From positions 3,286,001 to 3,350,000 of the forward strand of contig NZ_CP128361.1 in NCBI RefSeq assembly GCF_030345075.1: a stretch of 64,000 nt of DNA. The letters run 5' to 3'. Of this stretch, positions 8,172 to 16,901 are shown one piece after another. The stretch comes from Solwaraspora sp. WMMA2065. Its GTDB lineage: Bacteria; Actinomycetota; Actinomycetes; Mycobacteriales; Micromonosporaceae. The position numbers and the translations under genes were made by a program. The number at the start of each line of letters is the position of its first letter. Within the stretch, counting starts at the first letter, position 1. Below the pieces are notes generated by a model. The model was not told where the DNA came from. It searched no databases and worked only from the letters and a program-made list of their open reading frames with translations.

Positions 8172-9460
8172 CCGGACAGTCCACCGTGTACGTCACCCTG
8201 CGCGACCGGCCCGGCGCGGACTCGGGCACCCCGGGCCGGGCCGTCGGCCGGCGGGTGTCCGGCACCGTGCTGCTACTCGGCACGGTCAGCCTGCTGACCG
8301 ATGTCTCCTCGGAGATGGTCGCCTCGGTACTGCCGCTGTACCTGACCGTGGTGGTCGGGCTCAGCCCGGTGGCGTACGGCTTTCTCGACGGCGTCTACCA
8401 GGGGGTCAGCGCGCTGGTCCGGATCGCCGGCGGGTACGCCGGGGACCGCGGTGGGCACCCGAAGTGGGTGGCGGTGGTCGGCTACGGCGCGTCGGCGTTG
8501 AGCCGGATCGCCATGGTGCCGGCCCAGGGGTTCGCCGCGATCACCGCGGTGATCACCACGGACCGGCTCGGCAAGGGGCTGCGCACCGCGCCCCGGGACG
8601 CGCTGATCGCGGCCTCGTCGGACCCGGCGATGCTGGGGCGGGCGTTCGGCGTGCACCGGGCGTTGGACACGCTCGGCGCCGCGCTCGGGCCGCTGGTGGC
8701 GTTCGCCCTGCTCGCCGCTGTCCCGGGCAGCTACGACTCGGTGTTCCTGGTGTCGTTCGCGTTCGCGGTGGTCGGCGTGGCGGTGCTGGTGCTGTTCGTG
8801 CCGAACCTGTCGACCGCGGTGGGCGCGGTGCGGTTCGGGGTACGGCGGATGGTGGCCGAGGTGACCGGTGCGCGGCTGCGCCGGCCGCTGCTCGCCGCCG
8901 GGCTGCTCGGCCTGTCGACCGTCGGCGACGGCTTCCTCTACCTGACGTTGCAGGACCGCGACGACTTCGCCGCGCTGTACTTCCCGCTGTTGTTCGTCGG
9001 CACCAACGTGGCGTACCTGCTGCTGGCGGTGCCGATGGGCCGGCTGGCCGACCGGGTCGGCCGGGCGAAGGTGATGGTTGCCGGGCACGGCGCGCTGCTC
9101 GCCTGCTACCTGCTGGCCGCTGTGCCGGCCGGCGGCGTCGGACTGACCGTCGCGGTGCTGCTGCTGCTCGGCGTCTTCTACGCCGCCACCGACGGGGTGC
9201 TGCCGGCGCTGGTCGCCCGGTTGGTGCCGGCCCCGGCCCGGGGCAGCGGGATCGCCGCCGCGCAGACGGTGGTGGTGCTGACCCGGTTCGTCTCGTCGGT
9301 CGCTTTCGGTCTGTTGTGGTCGGTGACCGGTCCGGCCGGTGCGGTGCTGGTCTTCTCGGCGGTCCTGGCCGGCGGCATCCCGACGGCCTGGTGGCTGCTG
9401 CATGGCGTGGACCGGGCTCCGGCGGCCGGCGACGCCGTACCGGCGGGTGGGGGGTCCTGA
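8168..9460 (+). CDS. MFS-type membrane transporter
   Basis: The product is about 430 residues with around twelve hydrophobic segments and short basic loops. An MFS-like motif is visible as YAGDRGGHPKWV near residues 95-106, with a second-half counterpart GRLADRVGRAK. The start is uncertain: a TTG at 8168 overlaps the preceding stop (TTGA), and a GTG at 8186 is an alternative. The substrate is unknown. Because it sits between sugar-biosynthesis genes and glycosyltransferase genes it may export or import a metabolite linked to the polysaccharide, but the flippase candidate of the locus is the gene at 15339. Confidence 0.8.
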   Translation: MTGQSTVYVTLRDRPGADSGTPGRAVGRRVSGTVLLLGTVSLLTDVSSEMVASVLPLYLTVVVGLSPVAYGFLDGVYQGVSALVRIAGGYAGDRGGHPKWVAVVGYGASALSRIAMVPAQGFAAITAVITTDRLGKGLRTAPRDALIAASSDPAMLGRAFGVHRALDTLGAALGPLVAFALLAAVPGSYDSVFLVSFAFAVVGVAVLVLFVPNLSTAVGAVRFGVRRMVAEVTGARLRRPLLAAGLLGLSTVGDGFLYLTLQDRDDFAALYFPLLFVGTNVAYLLLAVPMGRLADRVGRAKVMVAGHGALLACYLLAAVPAGGVGLTVAVLLLLGVFYAATDGVLPALVARLVPAPARGSGIAAAQTVVVLTRFVSSVAFGLLWSVTGPAGAVLVFSAVLAGGIPTAWWLLHGVDRAPAAGDAVPAGGGS

Positions 9461-10479
9461 TGGGGCTGCGGGTCCGGCTGGCGGTCCTCGCCGCGATCGT
9501 GCTGCTGGTGACGTTCGGCGCCGGCGGGTACGTGTGGCAGGTCCGGCAGTCGCAGGCCCGGGTGCAGGCCGACGCCAGCCCGGTGCCGGTGCGAGCCGAC
9601 GTGGCTGCGGTCCGCGCCGAGGCGCACCTGGTGTTCCGCTCCACCGCGCTGGGCACCGGCTACGGCGAGATCGCGATGACGCCGCTGAGTGACCCGGACG
9701 GTCCGCGGGCGCTGACCGGGGCGAGCTGCGAGCGGGTGTACGCCACCGACTCGCAGACCATCTGCCTGTCCGCCGAGCGTGGGCTGCTCACCGTGTACCG
9801 GGCGCAGCTGCTGGACACCGGGTTCGAGCCGAAGCAGGACCTGCCGTTCACCGGGATCCCGTCGCGGGCCCGGCTGTCGCGCGACGGTACGTTGGCCGCG
9901 ACGACGTCGTTCGTGGCCGGCGACTCCTACGCCAACCCGGGCGAGTTCTCCACCCGTACGGTGATCACCCGCACCGACGGCGAGATGGTCGGCGACATCG
10001 AACAGTTCCCGCTCTACGTCGACGGTGAACTGGTCACCGCGGTCGACAAGAACCTGTGGGGGGTCACCTTCGCCGACGACGACCGGTTCTACGCCACCGC
10101 CGCCTCGGGTGGCCGGACCTGGCTGGTCGAGGGGAGCATCGGCGGGCGCCGGGTCGACGCGCTGCGGGAGGACGCCGAGTGCCCGTCGTTGTCACCGGAC
10201 CGGACCCGGGTGGTGTTCAAGAAGCGCGGCGACCTGCCGCCCGGCCAGTGGCGGCTGGCCGTCTACGACCTGGCCACCGGCACCGAGACCGTGCTGGCCG
10301 AGACCCGCAGCGTCGACGACCAGGTCGAGTGGCTCGACGACGGAAACGTCGTCTACGGGCTGCCCCGCGACGCGGACGGCGGTGCGGCGACCAGCGACGT
10401 GTGGCAGGTCCCGGCGGACGGTTCGGGAGCACCGCAGGTACTGGTGCACGATGCCTGGTCACCGGCGGTGGTCCGGTGA
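9460..10479 (+). CDS. Membrane-anchored TolB/WD40-like beta-propeller protein
   Basis: The 339-residue product starts with a single transmembrane segment (about 7-25, LAVLAAIVLLVTFGAGGYVW) and has the rest outside. The outer part holds propeller-like blades with motifs such as RLSRDGTLAATTSF, CPSLSPDRTRVVFKK and WLDDGNVVYGLPRD, typical of TolB/PD40-type repeats. The start codon overlaps the MFS stop by one base (TGATG), implying coupling. Function is not known; an extracytoplasmic scaffold or sensor for the surface polysaccharide is a guess from context. Confidence 0.75.
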   Translation: MGLRVRLAVLAAIVLLVTFGAGGYVWQVRQSQARVQADASPVPVRADVAAVRAEAHLVFRSTALGTGYGEIAMTPLSDPDGPRALTGASCERVYATDSQTICLSAERGLLTVYRAQLLDTGFEPKQDLPFTGIPSRARLSRDGTLAATTSFVAGDSYANPGEFSTRTVITRTDGEMVGDIEQFPLYVDGELVTAVDKNLWGVTFADDDRFYATAASGGRTWLVEGSIGGRRVDALREDAECPSLSPDRTRVVFKKRGDLPPGQWRLAVYDLATGTETVLAETRSVDDQVEWLDDGNVVYGLPRDADGGAATSDVWQVPADGSGAPQVLVHDAWSPAVVR

Positions 10480-10498
10480 CCCGACGAAGGAGATCATC

Positions 10499-11365
10499 TT
10501 GACGGAGCTTGCCGTGGTCACCCCGAGCTTCGGCCCGGATTTCGAGTTGTGCGCCGCGTTGCACCGCTCGGTGCTGGCCCACTCACCCGCCTCGGTGCGG
10601 CATCACATCATCGTGCCCCGGGCGGACCTGCCCCGCTTCGGCGCGCTGCGGGGCGACCGCACGGTGCTGCACGACGAGGCCGAGTTCCTGCCGTCGTCGG
10701 TCCGGTCGCTGCCGGGGACGAAGTACTCGGTGAACCTGCGCCGGCCGTTCCCGCCGCTACGCGGCTGGATCCTGCAACAGGTGATCAAGTTGTCGGCGGC
10801 GGCCCGGATCCCGGCGGACGTCGTGGTGCTGGTCGACTCGGACATCGAGTTCGTCCGGCCGTTCTCCGCAGCGACCTTCCGCCGCGACGACGTCGTACGG
10901 TTCTACCGCCAACCGGACGAGGTCGACCAGCGGCTGCCCCGACATGTCCGGTGGCACGAGGTGGCCCGCGCGTTGCTGGGGTTGCCGGCGCAGCCGCCGC
11001 CCTACCCGGACTATGTCTCGTCCCTGCTGGCCTGGGATCCGCAGATCGTCCGAGGGCTGCTGCAGCGGATCGAGTCGGTCACCGGGCGGCGGTGGGTCGA
11101 TGTCGTCGGCGCACAACTGCACTTCTCCGAGTGGACGCTGTACGGCGTCTACGTCGACGAGGTGCTCGGTGGCCGGGCGGCGACCGGGTACGCCGCGACT
11201 GGCAGCCGGTGCCACGCGTACTGGGACGAGGTGCCGCTCGACGAGTCGTCGGTGGCCCGTTTCGTCGCCGGGATCGGCCCGGACGACGTTGCCGTGATGA
11301 TCTCGGCGAAGTCGCGGACGCCCTTGGAACTTCGCCGGGCGGCGATCACCGCGCTGACCGGCTGA
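10499..11365 (+). CDS. DUF6492-like putative glycosyltransferase
   Basis: The 288-residue protein opens with LAVVTPSFGPDFELCAALH and has a DSD motif in VVLVDSDIEF (about 112-121), comparable to the metal/nucleotide-sugar binding DXD of GT-A fold enzymes. Its overall layout resembles the DUF6492 family found in capsule and exopolysaccharide loci. A TTG at 10499 is preferred as start because AAGGAG lies six bases upstream at 10487-10492 and translation then begins directly at the conserved beta-strand. It ends eight bases before the convergent secreted protein gene. Confidence 0.7.
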   Translation: MTELAVVTPSFGPDFELCAALHRSVLAHSPASVRHHIIVPRADLPRFGALRGDRTVLHDEAEFLPSSVRSLPGTKYSVNLRRPFPPLRGWILQQVIKLSAAARIPADVVVLVDSDIEFVRPFSAATFRRDDVVRFYRQPDEVDQRLPRHVRWHEVARALLGLPAQPPPYPDYVSSLLAWDPQIVRGLLQRIESVTGRRWVDVVGAQLHFSEWTLYGVYVDEVLGGRAATGYAATGSRCHAYWDEVPLDESSVARFVAGIGPDDVAVMISAKSRTPLELRRAAITALTG

Positions 11366-11373
11366 GCGACCGG

Positions 11374-12768
11374 TCAGTACGCGCCGCAGCTGGAACCGCC
11401 GTCGACCCGGTAGACGTGCACGGCGTTGCCATCGATGAACGAGTCGGTGAACCGACCGTCGTCGGCGAGCAGGGTGCGGTCCTCATCGAGCACGGTGATC
11501 CGGGCGTCACCGACGCACGGCAGTTGGAACGTCGCCTCGGCGACGCTGCCACCCGCCGAGCCGGCGAGCAGGTGGAAATGGCCGTCGTACCATTTGGTGG
11601 CCAGGTCGACGCCGGCGGAAACGCTGGCCACCCCGTCGGCGTACGGCGCATTGAGCACCGGCGCGAGCTGGGTGATCCGGGCGTTGACCGCCGCGACGGC
11701 CGACCGCACCGGCGCATAGCAGGGCTCCCGCAGGGCGTGCTGGCTCTGGCAGGGGCCGCTGAAGCTGTGGTTGAAGTAGACGATCCCTCGGGCGCCGTGA
11801 ATGATGCTGCTCCACACCGCCGCGACGACCTGCTCCGGGGCGATCGTCGGGTAGTGCTCCTCGTTGAACGGACGCCCGACCTCGACGAAGCTCCAGACCG
11901 GTCGGCTGCCGGGCGGCGAGACCAGGGACCGGACCCGGTCGACGGTACGGCCGTAGTTCGCGGCCCGGTGGCACAGCTCGGCGGGCAGCCGCTCGGCTCC
12001 GTCGACGGTGGTGAGCTGGTCGGGGTCGAAGAACCGACCGCCTTCGCTGTGCCCGCAGATGCCACGGTCGGTGAACCAGTAGGTGTCGACCGACACGACG
12101 TCGGCGAACTCGTTGACGAAGCGGGCGGCATCGGCGTCGCTCTGCCAGAACGCAATTCCCTTGCCGTAGTTGGCCATCCGCAGTCGCTGGTCGTCCGGGA
12201 GCCGGTCGAGGATGTCGCGCTGCACGGTATAGCCGCACTCGCCGTCAGCCGGTTGGCAGATATCACCCTGCCCAGGAAAGTTGCCAGTCCAGGGATCGTC
12301 GCCCGGCCCCGCCCACATGTCGGCCTCGTCGGAGATCAGCCAGCCGCCGGTCTCGTCACCGTGTTCGCCGATCGGGCTGGTGATCGTGTGCATCCCAGCG
12401 GCTCGGACGAGGTCGAGGTTGGTGGTGCCGGTCAACTCGACGTACGTGTTGAGGCCGATCTCGGCGTCCTTGGCGGTGTCGGCGGGGTCGGTGACGCTTT
12501 CCAGCCAGACCCCGATCGGGAAGAACCCCGCATCGGTGGGCAGGGACGGGGAGAAGCGGTCGTAGAAGTCCGGGCCGCCGTCGACCGGGCGCAGCGTCGC
12601 ACCGGCACCGCCCGCAGTCGCGACCGTGCCGGGGGCGATCCCAGCGGCGACCGGGCCTCGGGCCGTGACGCTGATCGCCCATGCCGTGCCCGCGACGCCG
12701 AGCGCGCTGAGGACGATCATGCTGACGATCAAGATCCAGCGCCGACGTGACGTGGCGGCGACGACCAT
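11374..12768 (-). CDS. Exported glycoside-hydrolase-like (TIM-barrel type) protein, paralogue of 26085-28196
   Basis: The 464-residue product has an N-terminal signal/anchor segment (about 9-32). The body includes GVWLESVTD, LNTYVELTG, SDEADMW, MANYGKGIAFWQSD, VWSFVEVG and GARGIVYFNHSFSGPC, a spacing that looks like successive strands of a (beta/alpha)8 glycosidase with acidic residues at strand ends. The same core recurs in the protein at 26085-28196 (for example GDEADMWGGPG, RYANYGKGVMFWQSDSD, RGIQYFNHNFGGPC), so the two are paralogues. The ATG at 12768 with AAGGGG seven bases upstream is chosen over a GTG at 12789. Neighbourhood suggests action on the extracellular polysaccharide; the catalytic activity is unproven. 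Confidence 0.7.
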   Translation of the reverse strand: MVVAATSRRRWILIVSMIVLSALGVAGTAWAISVTARGPVAAGIAPGTVATAGGAGATLRPVDGGPDFYDRFSPSLPTDAGFFPIGVWLESVTDPADTAKDAEIGLNTYVELTGTTNLDLVRAAGMHTITSPIGEHGDETGGWLISDEADMWAGPGDDPWTGNFPGQGDICQPADGECGYTVQRDILDRLPDDQRLRMANYGKGIAFWQSDADAARFVNEFADVVSVDTYWFTDRGICGHSEGGRFFDPDQLTTVDGAERLPAELCHRAANYGRTVDRVRSLVSPPGSRPVWSFVEVGRPFNEEHYPTIAPEQVVAAVWSSIIHGARGIVYFNHSFSGPCQSQHALREPCYAPVRSAVAAVNARITQLAPVLNAPYADGVASVSAGVDLATKWYDGHFHLLAGSAGGSVAEATFQLPCVGDARITVLDEDRTLLADDGRFTDSFIDGNAVHVYRVDGGSSCGAY

Positions 12769-13004
12769 GGGCGCCCCTTTGTACGGCACCTACCGGCGCC
12801 AGTGATTCAACCAGAAGTAGTCGGACAACCACGATGAGCGGAGAGTCCGATGCTACCAACAGCCGTCGGCGACAAACGCCCGCTTTGCCCGCCACTTTCC
12901 GCGTTCAGCAACGCGCTGTCCGGCAACCGACAGTAGCGCAGCAGTGGTGGCGCCCAGGTACGATCGCGCCGGTACCCCGACCCCCCGCTGCACGGAGTTC
13001 TCAC

Positions 13005-14111
13005 GTGATCAACCGACTCGCGGACCAGGCCAAGGGCCTGGTCCAGTCCCGTATGACGGCGGCAGAGATCAACCGGCGGCAGGTTCCAACCTTCCGGACC
13101 ACCGACGTACAAACCGGCACACCGACCGTTTACTACCTCGCGCCGGACAACCCGCGGCCCAGCGGCGGGGTACGGGTCATCTATCGCCATGTGGACCTGC
13201 TCAACGACATGGGCGTCCGGGCGTACGTCATGCACAAGGACCCGGCGTTCCGCTGCACCTGGTTCGCCAACCAGACACCCGTCGTCGCGGCCGCGAGCGC
13301 CTGCCTCGGCCCGACCGACATCCTCGTCGTCCCCGAGTGGTACGGACCCGGTCTGACCGCGATCCCGACCGGGCCACGCCTCGTGGTGTTCAACCAACGG
13401 GCGTACGACACCTTCGACCACATCCCGTACCCGGACACCCGCCCCGGTGCGCCCTACGCCGACCTACCCGGTATGACCGCGCTGCTGGCCGTCTCGCATG
13501 ACAACGTCGAGCTGCTCAGCCATGCCTTCCCCGACATTCCGGTGCGGTTGACGCGCAACGTGGTCGACCCCGACGTGTTCGCTTTCGGCAGTTGGCCCAG
13601 GCGACGACGCATCGCGTACGTCGGGCACCGGCGGGCCGACGAACGCGACCAGTTGCTGCACATACTGCGGTCCCGCCGGGTGCTGGACGGCTGGGAGGTC
13701 ACCCGGATCGCCGGACGCACCGAGCAACAGACCGCGGAGATCATGCGTGACTGCGCCATCTTCCTGAGCTTCAGCGACCGCGAGGGGTTCGGTATGCCAC
13801 CCGCCGAGGCGATGTCCTGCGGCGCGTACGTGGTCGGCTATCCGGGCCTGGCCGGTCGCGAGTTCTTCGATCCGGCCCACTGTGCGCCGGTGCCCGACGG
13901 AGACCTGTTGGCCTTCGCCCGCGCCGTCGAACAGGCCTGCGCCACCTGGGCCACCCAGCCGGAGGAACTGGCCAGACGGGCGGGTGCCGCCTCGGCTGCG
14001 GTGCGGGACCGCTACACCGTCGCCGGCCTACGTCACGACCTCACCGCCTTCTACCGCCCGCTGCTCACCACCGGCTCACCACCGGCTGACCACGGGCTGA
14101 CCACGGCCTGA
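13005..14111 (+). CDS. GT4-like glycosyltransferase
   Basis: The 368-residue product has a C-terminal nucleotide-sugar domain with SFSDREGFGMPPAEAMSCG, the E-x7-E motif of retaining GT-B enzymes (family GT4). The N-terminal half has VYYLAPDNPRPSGGVRVIYR, typical of the acceptor domain. The GTG at 13005 is preferred because GGAG is seven bases upstream; a longer frame reaching back to 12747 would overlap the divergent gene and encodes low-complexity sequence. The last codons and the stop lie within an 11-base tandem repeat. It probably adds a sugar to the lipid-linked repeat unit in the cytoplasm. Confidence 0.85.
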   Translation: MINRLADQAKGLVQSRMTAAEINRRQVPTFRTTDVQTGTPTVYYLAPDNPRPSGGVRVIYRHVDLLNDMGVRAYVMHKDPAFRCTWFANQTPVVAAASACLGPTDILVVPEWYGPGLTAIPTGPRLVVFNQRAYDTFDHIPYPDTRPGAPYADLPGMTALLAVSHDNVELLSHAFPDIPVRLTRNVVDPDVFAFGSWPRRRRIAYVGHRRADERDQLLHILRSRRVLDGWEVTRIAGRTEQQTAEIMRDCAIFLSFSDREGFGMPPAEAMSCGAYVVGYPGLAGREFFDPAHCAPVPDGDLLAFARAVEQACATWATQPEELARRAGAASAAVRDRYTVAGLRHDLTAFYRPLLTTGSPPADHGLTTA

Positions 14112-14118
14112 CCACCGG
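14064..14118 (+). repeat. Five tandem 11-base repeats across a stop codon
   Basis: Five units of the form CTSACCACSGG (CTCACCACCGG twice, then CTGACCACGGG, CTGACCACGGC, CTGACCACCGG) run without gaps. The unit is not a multiple of three and contains the stop codon of the glycosyltransferase gene in its last copy. Confidence 0.9.
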
Positions 14119-14209
14119 CGCGGAACGCACCCACCGACCCGTCAGCCGCGCCAAAGTCCCGCCACCGGTCGGGCCCGGTCAGCTGTCCGGCCCGCACCGG
14201 TCGGCCTGG

Positions 14210-15325
14210 TCAGACGCCGTACCGGCTCCAGGTGCGGTAGCGGGCATCGTTGCGCAGTCGGCGCCCGACCACGCTGGCGGCGAAACCCGGCACCAGCGGG
14301 GCGAACCGTGGACCGATCGCCCGACGCCGCTGCAGCCCCGCCCAGTGCGGTAGCTGCTCTGCCGCCGGATACGTCTCCCGGGCGAACTCCACGTACCAAT
14401 CGACCGGTTCATGGTCGGTCAGTCGCCGGTCGTAGGCATGACACGCCGATTCGAGAGCCTCGGTGGCCAGCGCCCGACGGGCCAGGTCGTGCAGCTCCCG
14501 GGCCCGGGGCAAGCTGCCACCGGGACCGCCGAACAGCACGTCGAAGGCGGTCCGCCGCTCGATAAGGTCGGTCCGCCGCCCGGACGCTGCGGTGACGCTG
14601 ACGCTGGCCGCGTGTTCCCGGTGCCAGGCCTGATCGGCACCGTCGACGTGGCCGACGTCGGAGACCGCTGCCACCCGCATCCAGGCCTCCATGTCGCAGG
14701 CGTACCGCATCCGGCTGTCCCACGGGCCGACCTCGGCGTAGACGCTGGCCCGGACCACGGCCTCGGGAGTGGTGATGCAGTTGACGCCCAACCGGCACCG
14801 CTGGGCGATCCACTCCTCGCCGGACCAGATCGTCCAACCCGTGGCCTCCGAACGGAACTCGGTCGGCACCTCACCATGGAAGTGCACCGGGTGGCCGTAC
14901 ACCAGACCGACCTCGGGGAACTTGTCAAACAGCCGCACCGCGCGGGCCAGTGCCCCCGGGGTCAGCAGGTCGTCCGCGTCGAGCCGGACAACGAACTCCC
15001 CCGTGGCCACCGCCAGCCCGTCGTTGAACGCCACACACGGGCCGTGGTTGGTCTCGTTGTGCACCACGACCAACCGGGGTTCATTGGCCCGGAGCGTGGC
15101 CAGCACCTGCCGGGTGTCGTCGGTGGAGCAGTCGTCCACGACGACGACCTCGATCTCGACGCCCTGCTGGGCTAGGGCGCTGCCAACGCTCGACGGCAGG
15201 AACCGCCCGTAGTTGTAGCTCGGGATGATCACCGAGACCCGGGGGGTACGGGCCGGGTCGCCGGCTGGGACGGGTGCCGGGACCCGGGTGCGGGGCAGCA
15301 GCGCCCGGCGAGCTGACATTGACAT
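14210..15325 (-). CDS. GT2 family glycosyltransferase
   Basis: The 371-residue product has a classic GT-A N-terminus: VSVIIPSYNYGRFLPSSV, VVVVDDCSTDDT and the DXD-type motif RLDADDLLT. The N-terminal 30 residues are basic and Pro/Ala-rich and probably not folded. An ATG at 15325 with GAGG upstream is used; a second in-frame ATG is two codons later. It lies head of a leftward run but behind the flippase gene, from which it is separated by 13 bases, so the three genes 14210, 15339 and 16891 likely form one transcription unit. The sugar transferred is unknown. Confidence 0.88.
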   Translation of the reverse strand: MSMSARRALLPRTRVPAPVPAGDPARTPRVSVIIPSYNYGRFLPSSVGSALAQQGVEIEVVVVDDCSTDDTRQVLATLRANEPRLVVVHNETNHGPCVAFNDGLAVATGEFVVRLDADDLLTPGALARAVRLFDKFPEVGLVYGHPVHFHGEVPTEFRSEATGWTIWSGEEWIAQRCRLGVNCITTPEAVVRASVYAEVGPWDSRMRYACDMEAWMRVAAVSDVGHVDGADQAWHREHAASVSVTAASGRRTDLIERRTAFDVLFGGPGGSLPRARELHDLARRALATEALESACHAYDRRLTDHEPVDWYVEFARETYPAAEQLPHWAGLQRRRAIGPRFAPLVPGFAASVVGRRLRNDARYRTWSRYGV

Positions 15326-15338
15326 ACGTCAACCTCTT

Positions 15339-16901
15339 TCAGGGTCGGACAGCCGTGGCGAGCGGCGTCGTCGGGGCAGGTGGCTCCGGAGGTGGCGGAC
15401 CGGGCTGCGCCGGGGCGGCCGGCCCGTGCTCCGCCGACTGGTCGGCCGGTCCAGACTCAGCCGACTGGCCGGCCGCCTTCAGATCCCGCAACCGCTGCCG
15501 CAGCCAGGGCAGCAACGGCCCGGCGAACGCCACGGTCATCACGGCACCGCCGGCCAGCAACTGCCACAGCGCGCCCGGCACGGTACGCACCACCAGCAGG
15601 CCGAGCGCCACCGCAGGCACCGCCACGACCAGCGGCAGCACCAGCGCACCGGCCAACGCCCGCAGCCGGACCCCGTGGCGACGCAGCGCGACCGCGTACA
15701 TCGGCAGGATGAGCAACGCGCAGACCAGCGCATGCCCGACGCCGGCACCGACCAGGCCGTACCAGCGCACGCCGAAGATCACCGCGGGGAAGAGCGCGGC
15801 CAGCCAGACCACCTGGGCGACGAACAATGCCCGGCTCGCACCGACCGCGATCAGGAAGGTCGCCACCAGGTCGAACAGCACCCGGAACGCCCCGAAGAAG
15901 GCCAGACCGGCCAGCGCGTCGGCCGCCATCGACCAGCGTTGGCCGTACAGCAACGGCACCACGACACTGGCCAACCCGGACAGCAGTACGCCGACGAGCA
16001 GCGCGACGGTCCAGGTCAACGCGGCGGCCGAGACGAATCCGGCGGCCTTACGCCGGGGGTCGGTCACGGTGGCGAAGGCCGGCAGTGCCACCGCCCGGAT
16101 CGCCACCCCGAGGGCGCTCATCGGCCAGGTGGAAATGTTGAACGCCAGGGTGTAGAGGCCGAGCATCACCGTTCCTGCGGTGGCCCCGACGGTCAGGTGA
16201 CCGACGTTCATCACCACCCAGGACAGTACGTTGGCGCCAGCCAACGGCACGCCGAACCGGATCAGGCTGCGGGCCACCGCCGGGTCGAACCCGAACGTCG
16301 GCCGGGACCGGGTCAGGACGAACTGCATCACGGTGACCATCGACTGGGCCACCACCCGGGAGATCGCCAGCGACATCGCTCCGAAACCGAGCAGCACCAG
16401 GGCGACCGTGACGGTGGTGCTCACCACCAGGCTGGCACCGTCGAGGCCGAGCTGGGCACGTTGGCGGAACTCCCGCTGCATGACCGCGTACGGCACCACC
16501 GACAGGCCGCTGAGCACCAGCGTCAACGACATCACCTGCACCACCGGGGTGGCCTGCGGGCTGTCCATCGCCGCCGACACCGGCCCGGCCGCCAGCGACA
16601 TCGCACCGGCCAGGCCCAGGCTGGTCAGCAACGAGATGGTAGTGACGGTGCCGGCGCGGCCCTGCACCCCGTGCCGGATGATGTCCGCGCTCATCCCGAG
16701 GTCGGCCAGGGACATCACGATGGTCTGCACGGTCAACGCGACCGCGAAGACGCCGAACTCCTCCGGGGCGAGCAGCCGGGCCAGCAGGACGCCGACACCG
16801 AGGCTGCCGATCCGCAGGGCGATGCTGTTCAGGGTGCTCCACGCGAGGGCGCGCTTGACCCGGGCACCGAGCGGGGCCGGTGCCGCTGCGTCAGCTGTCA
16901 C
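15339..16901 (-). CDS. Wzx-type polysaccharide flippase (MOP superfamily)
   Basis: The 520-residue product is hydrophobic throughout with about twelve to fourteen predicted membrane segments and a Pro/Ala-rich cytoplasmic C-terminus. It begins in the typical manner of the polysaccharide transporter family (LAWSTLNSIALRIGSLGVGV, then LLAPEEFGVFAVALTV), which flips undecaprenyl-linked repeat units. The GTG start overlaps the 3' end of the glycosyltransferase gene at 16891 by 11 bases. Together with the Wzy- and Wzz-like genes at 23171 and 24561 this defines a Wzx/Wzy-dependent pathway. Confidence 0.88.
   Translation of the reverse strand: MTADAAAPAPLGARVKRALAWSTLNSIALRIGSLGVGVLLARLLAPEEFGVFAVALTVQTIVMSLADLGMSADIIRHGVQGRAGTVTTISLLTSLGLAGAMSLAAGPVSAAMDSPQATPVVQVMSLTLVLSGLSVVPYAVMQREFRQRAQLGLDGASLVVSTTVTVALVLLGFGAMSLAISRVVAQSMVTVMQFVLTRSRPTFGFDPAVARSLIRFGVPLAGANVLSWVVMNVGHLTVGATAGTVMLGLYTLAFNISTWPMSALGVAIRAVALPAFATVTDPRRKAAGFVSAAALTWTVALLVGVLLSGLASVVVPLLYGQRWSMAADALAGLAFFGAFRVLFDLVATFLIAVGASRALFVAQVVWLAALFPAVIFGVRWYGLVGAGVGHALVCALLILPMYAVALRRHGVRLRALAGALVLPLVVAVPAVALGLLVVRTVPGALWQLLAGGAVMTVAFAGPLLPWLRQRLRDLKAAGQSAESGPADQSAEHGPAAPAQPGPPPPEPPAPTTPLATAVRP

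Noticed and set aside
12747-13004. N-terminal extension of the glycosyltransferase gene back to 12747
   Set aside because: It would overlap the start of the divergent gene, has no ribosome binding site and encodes non-homologous sequence; the GTG at 13005 has GGAG at the right distance.
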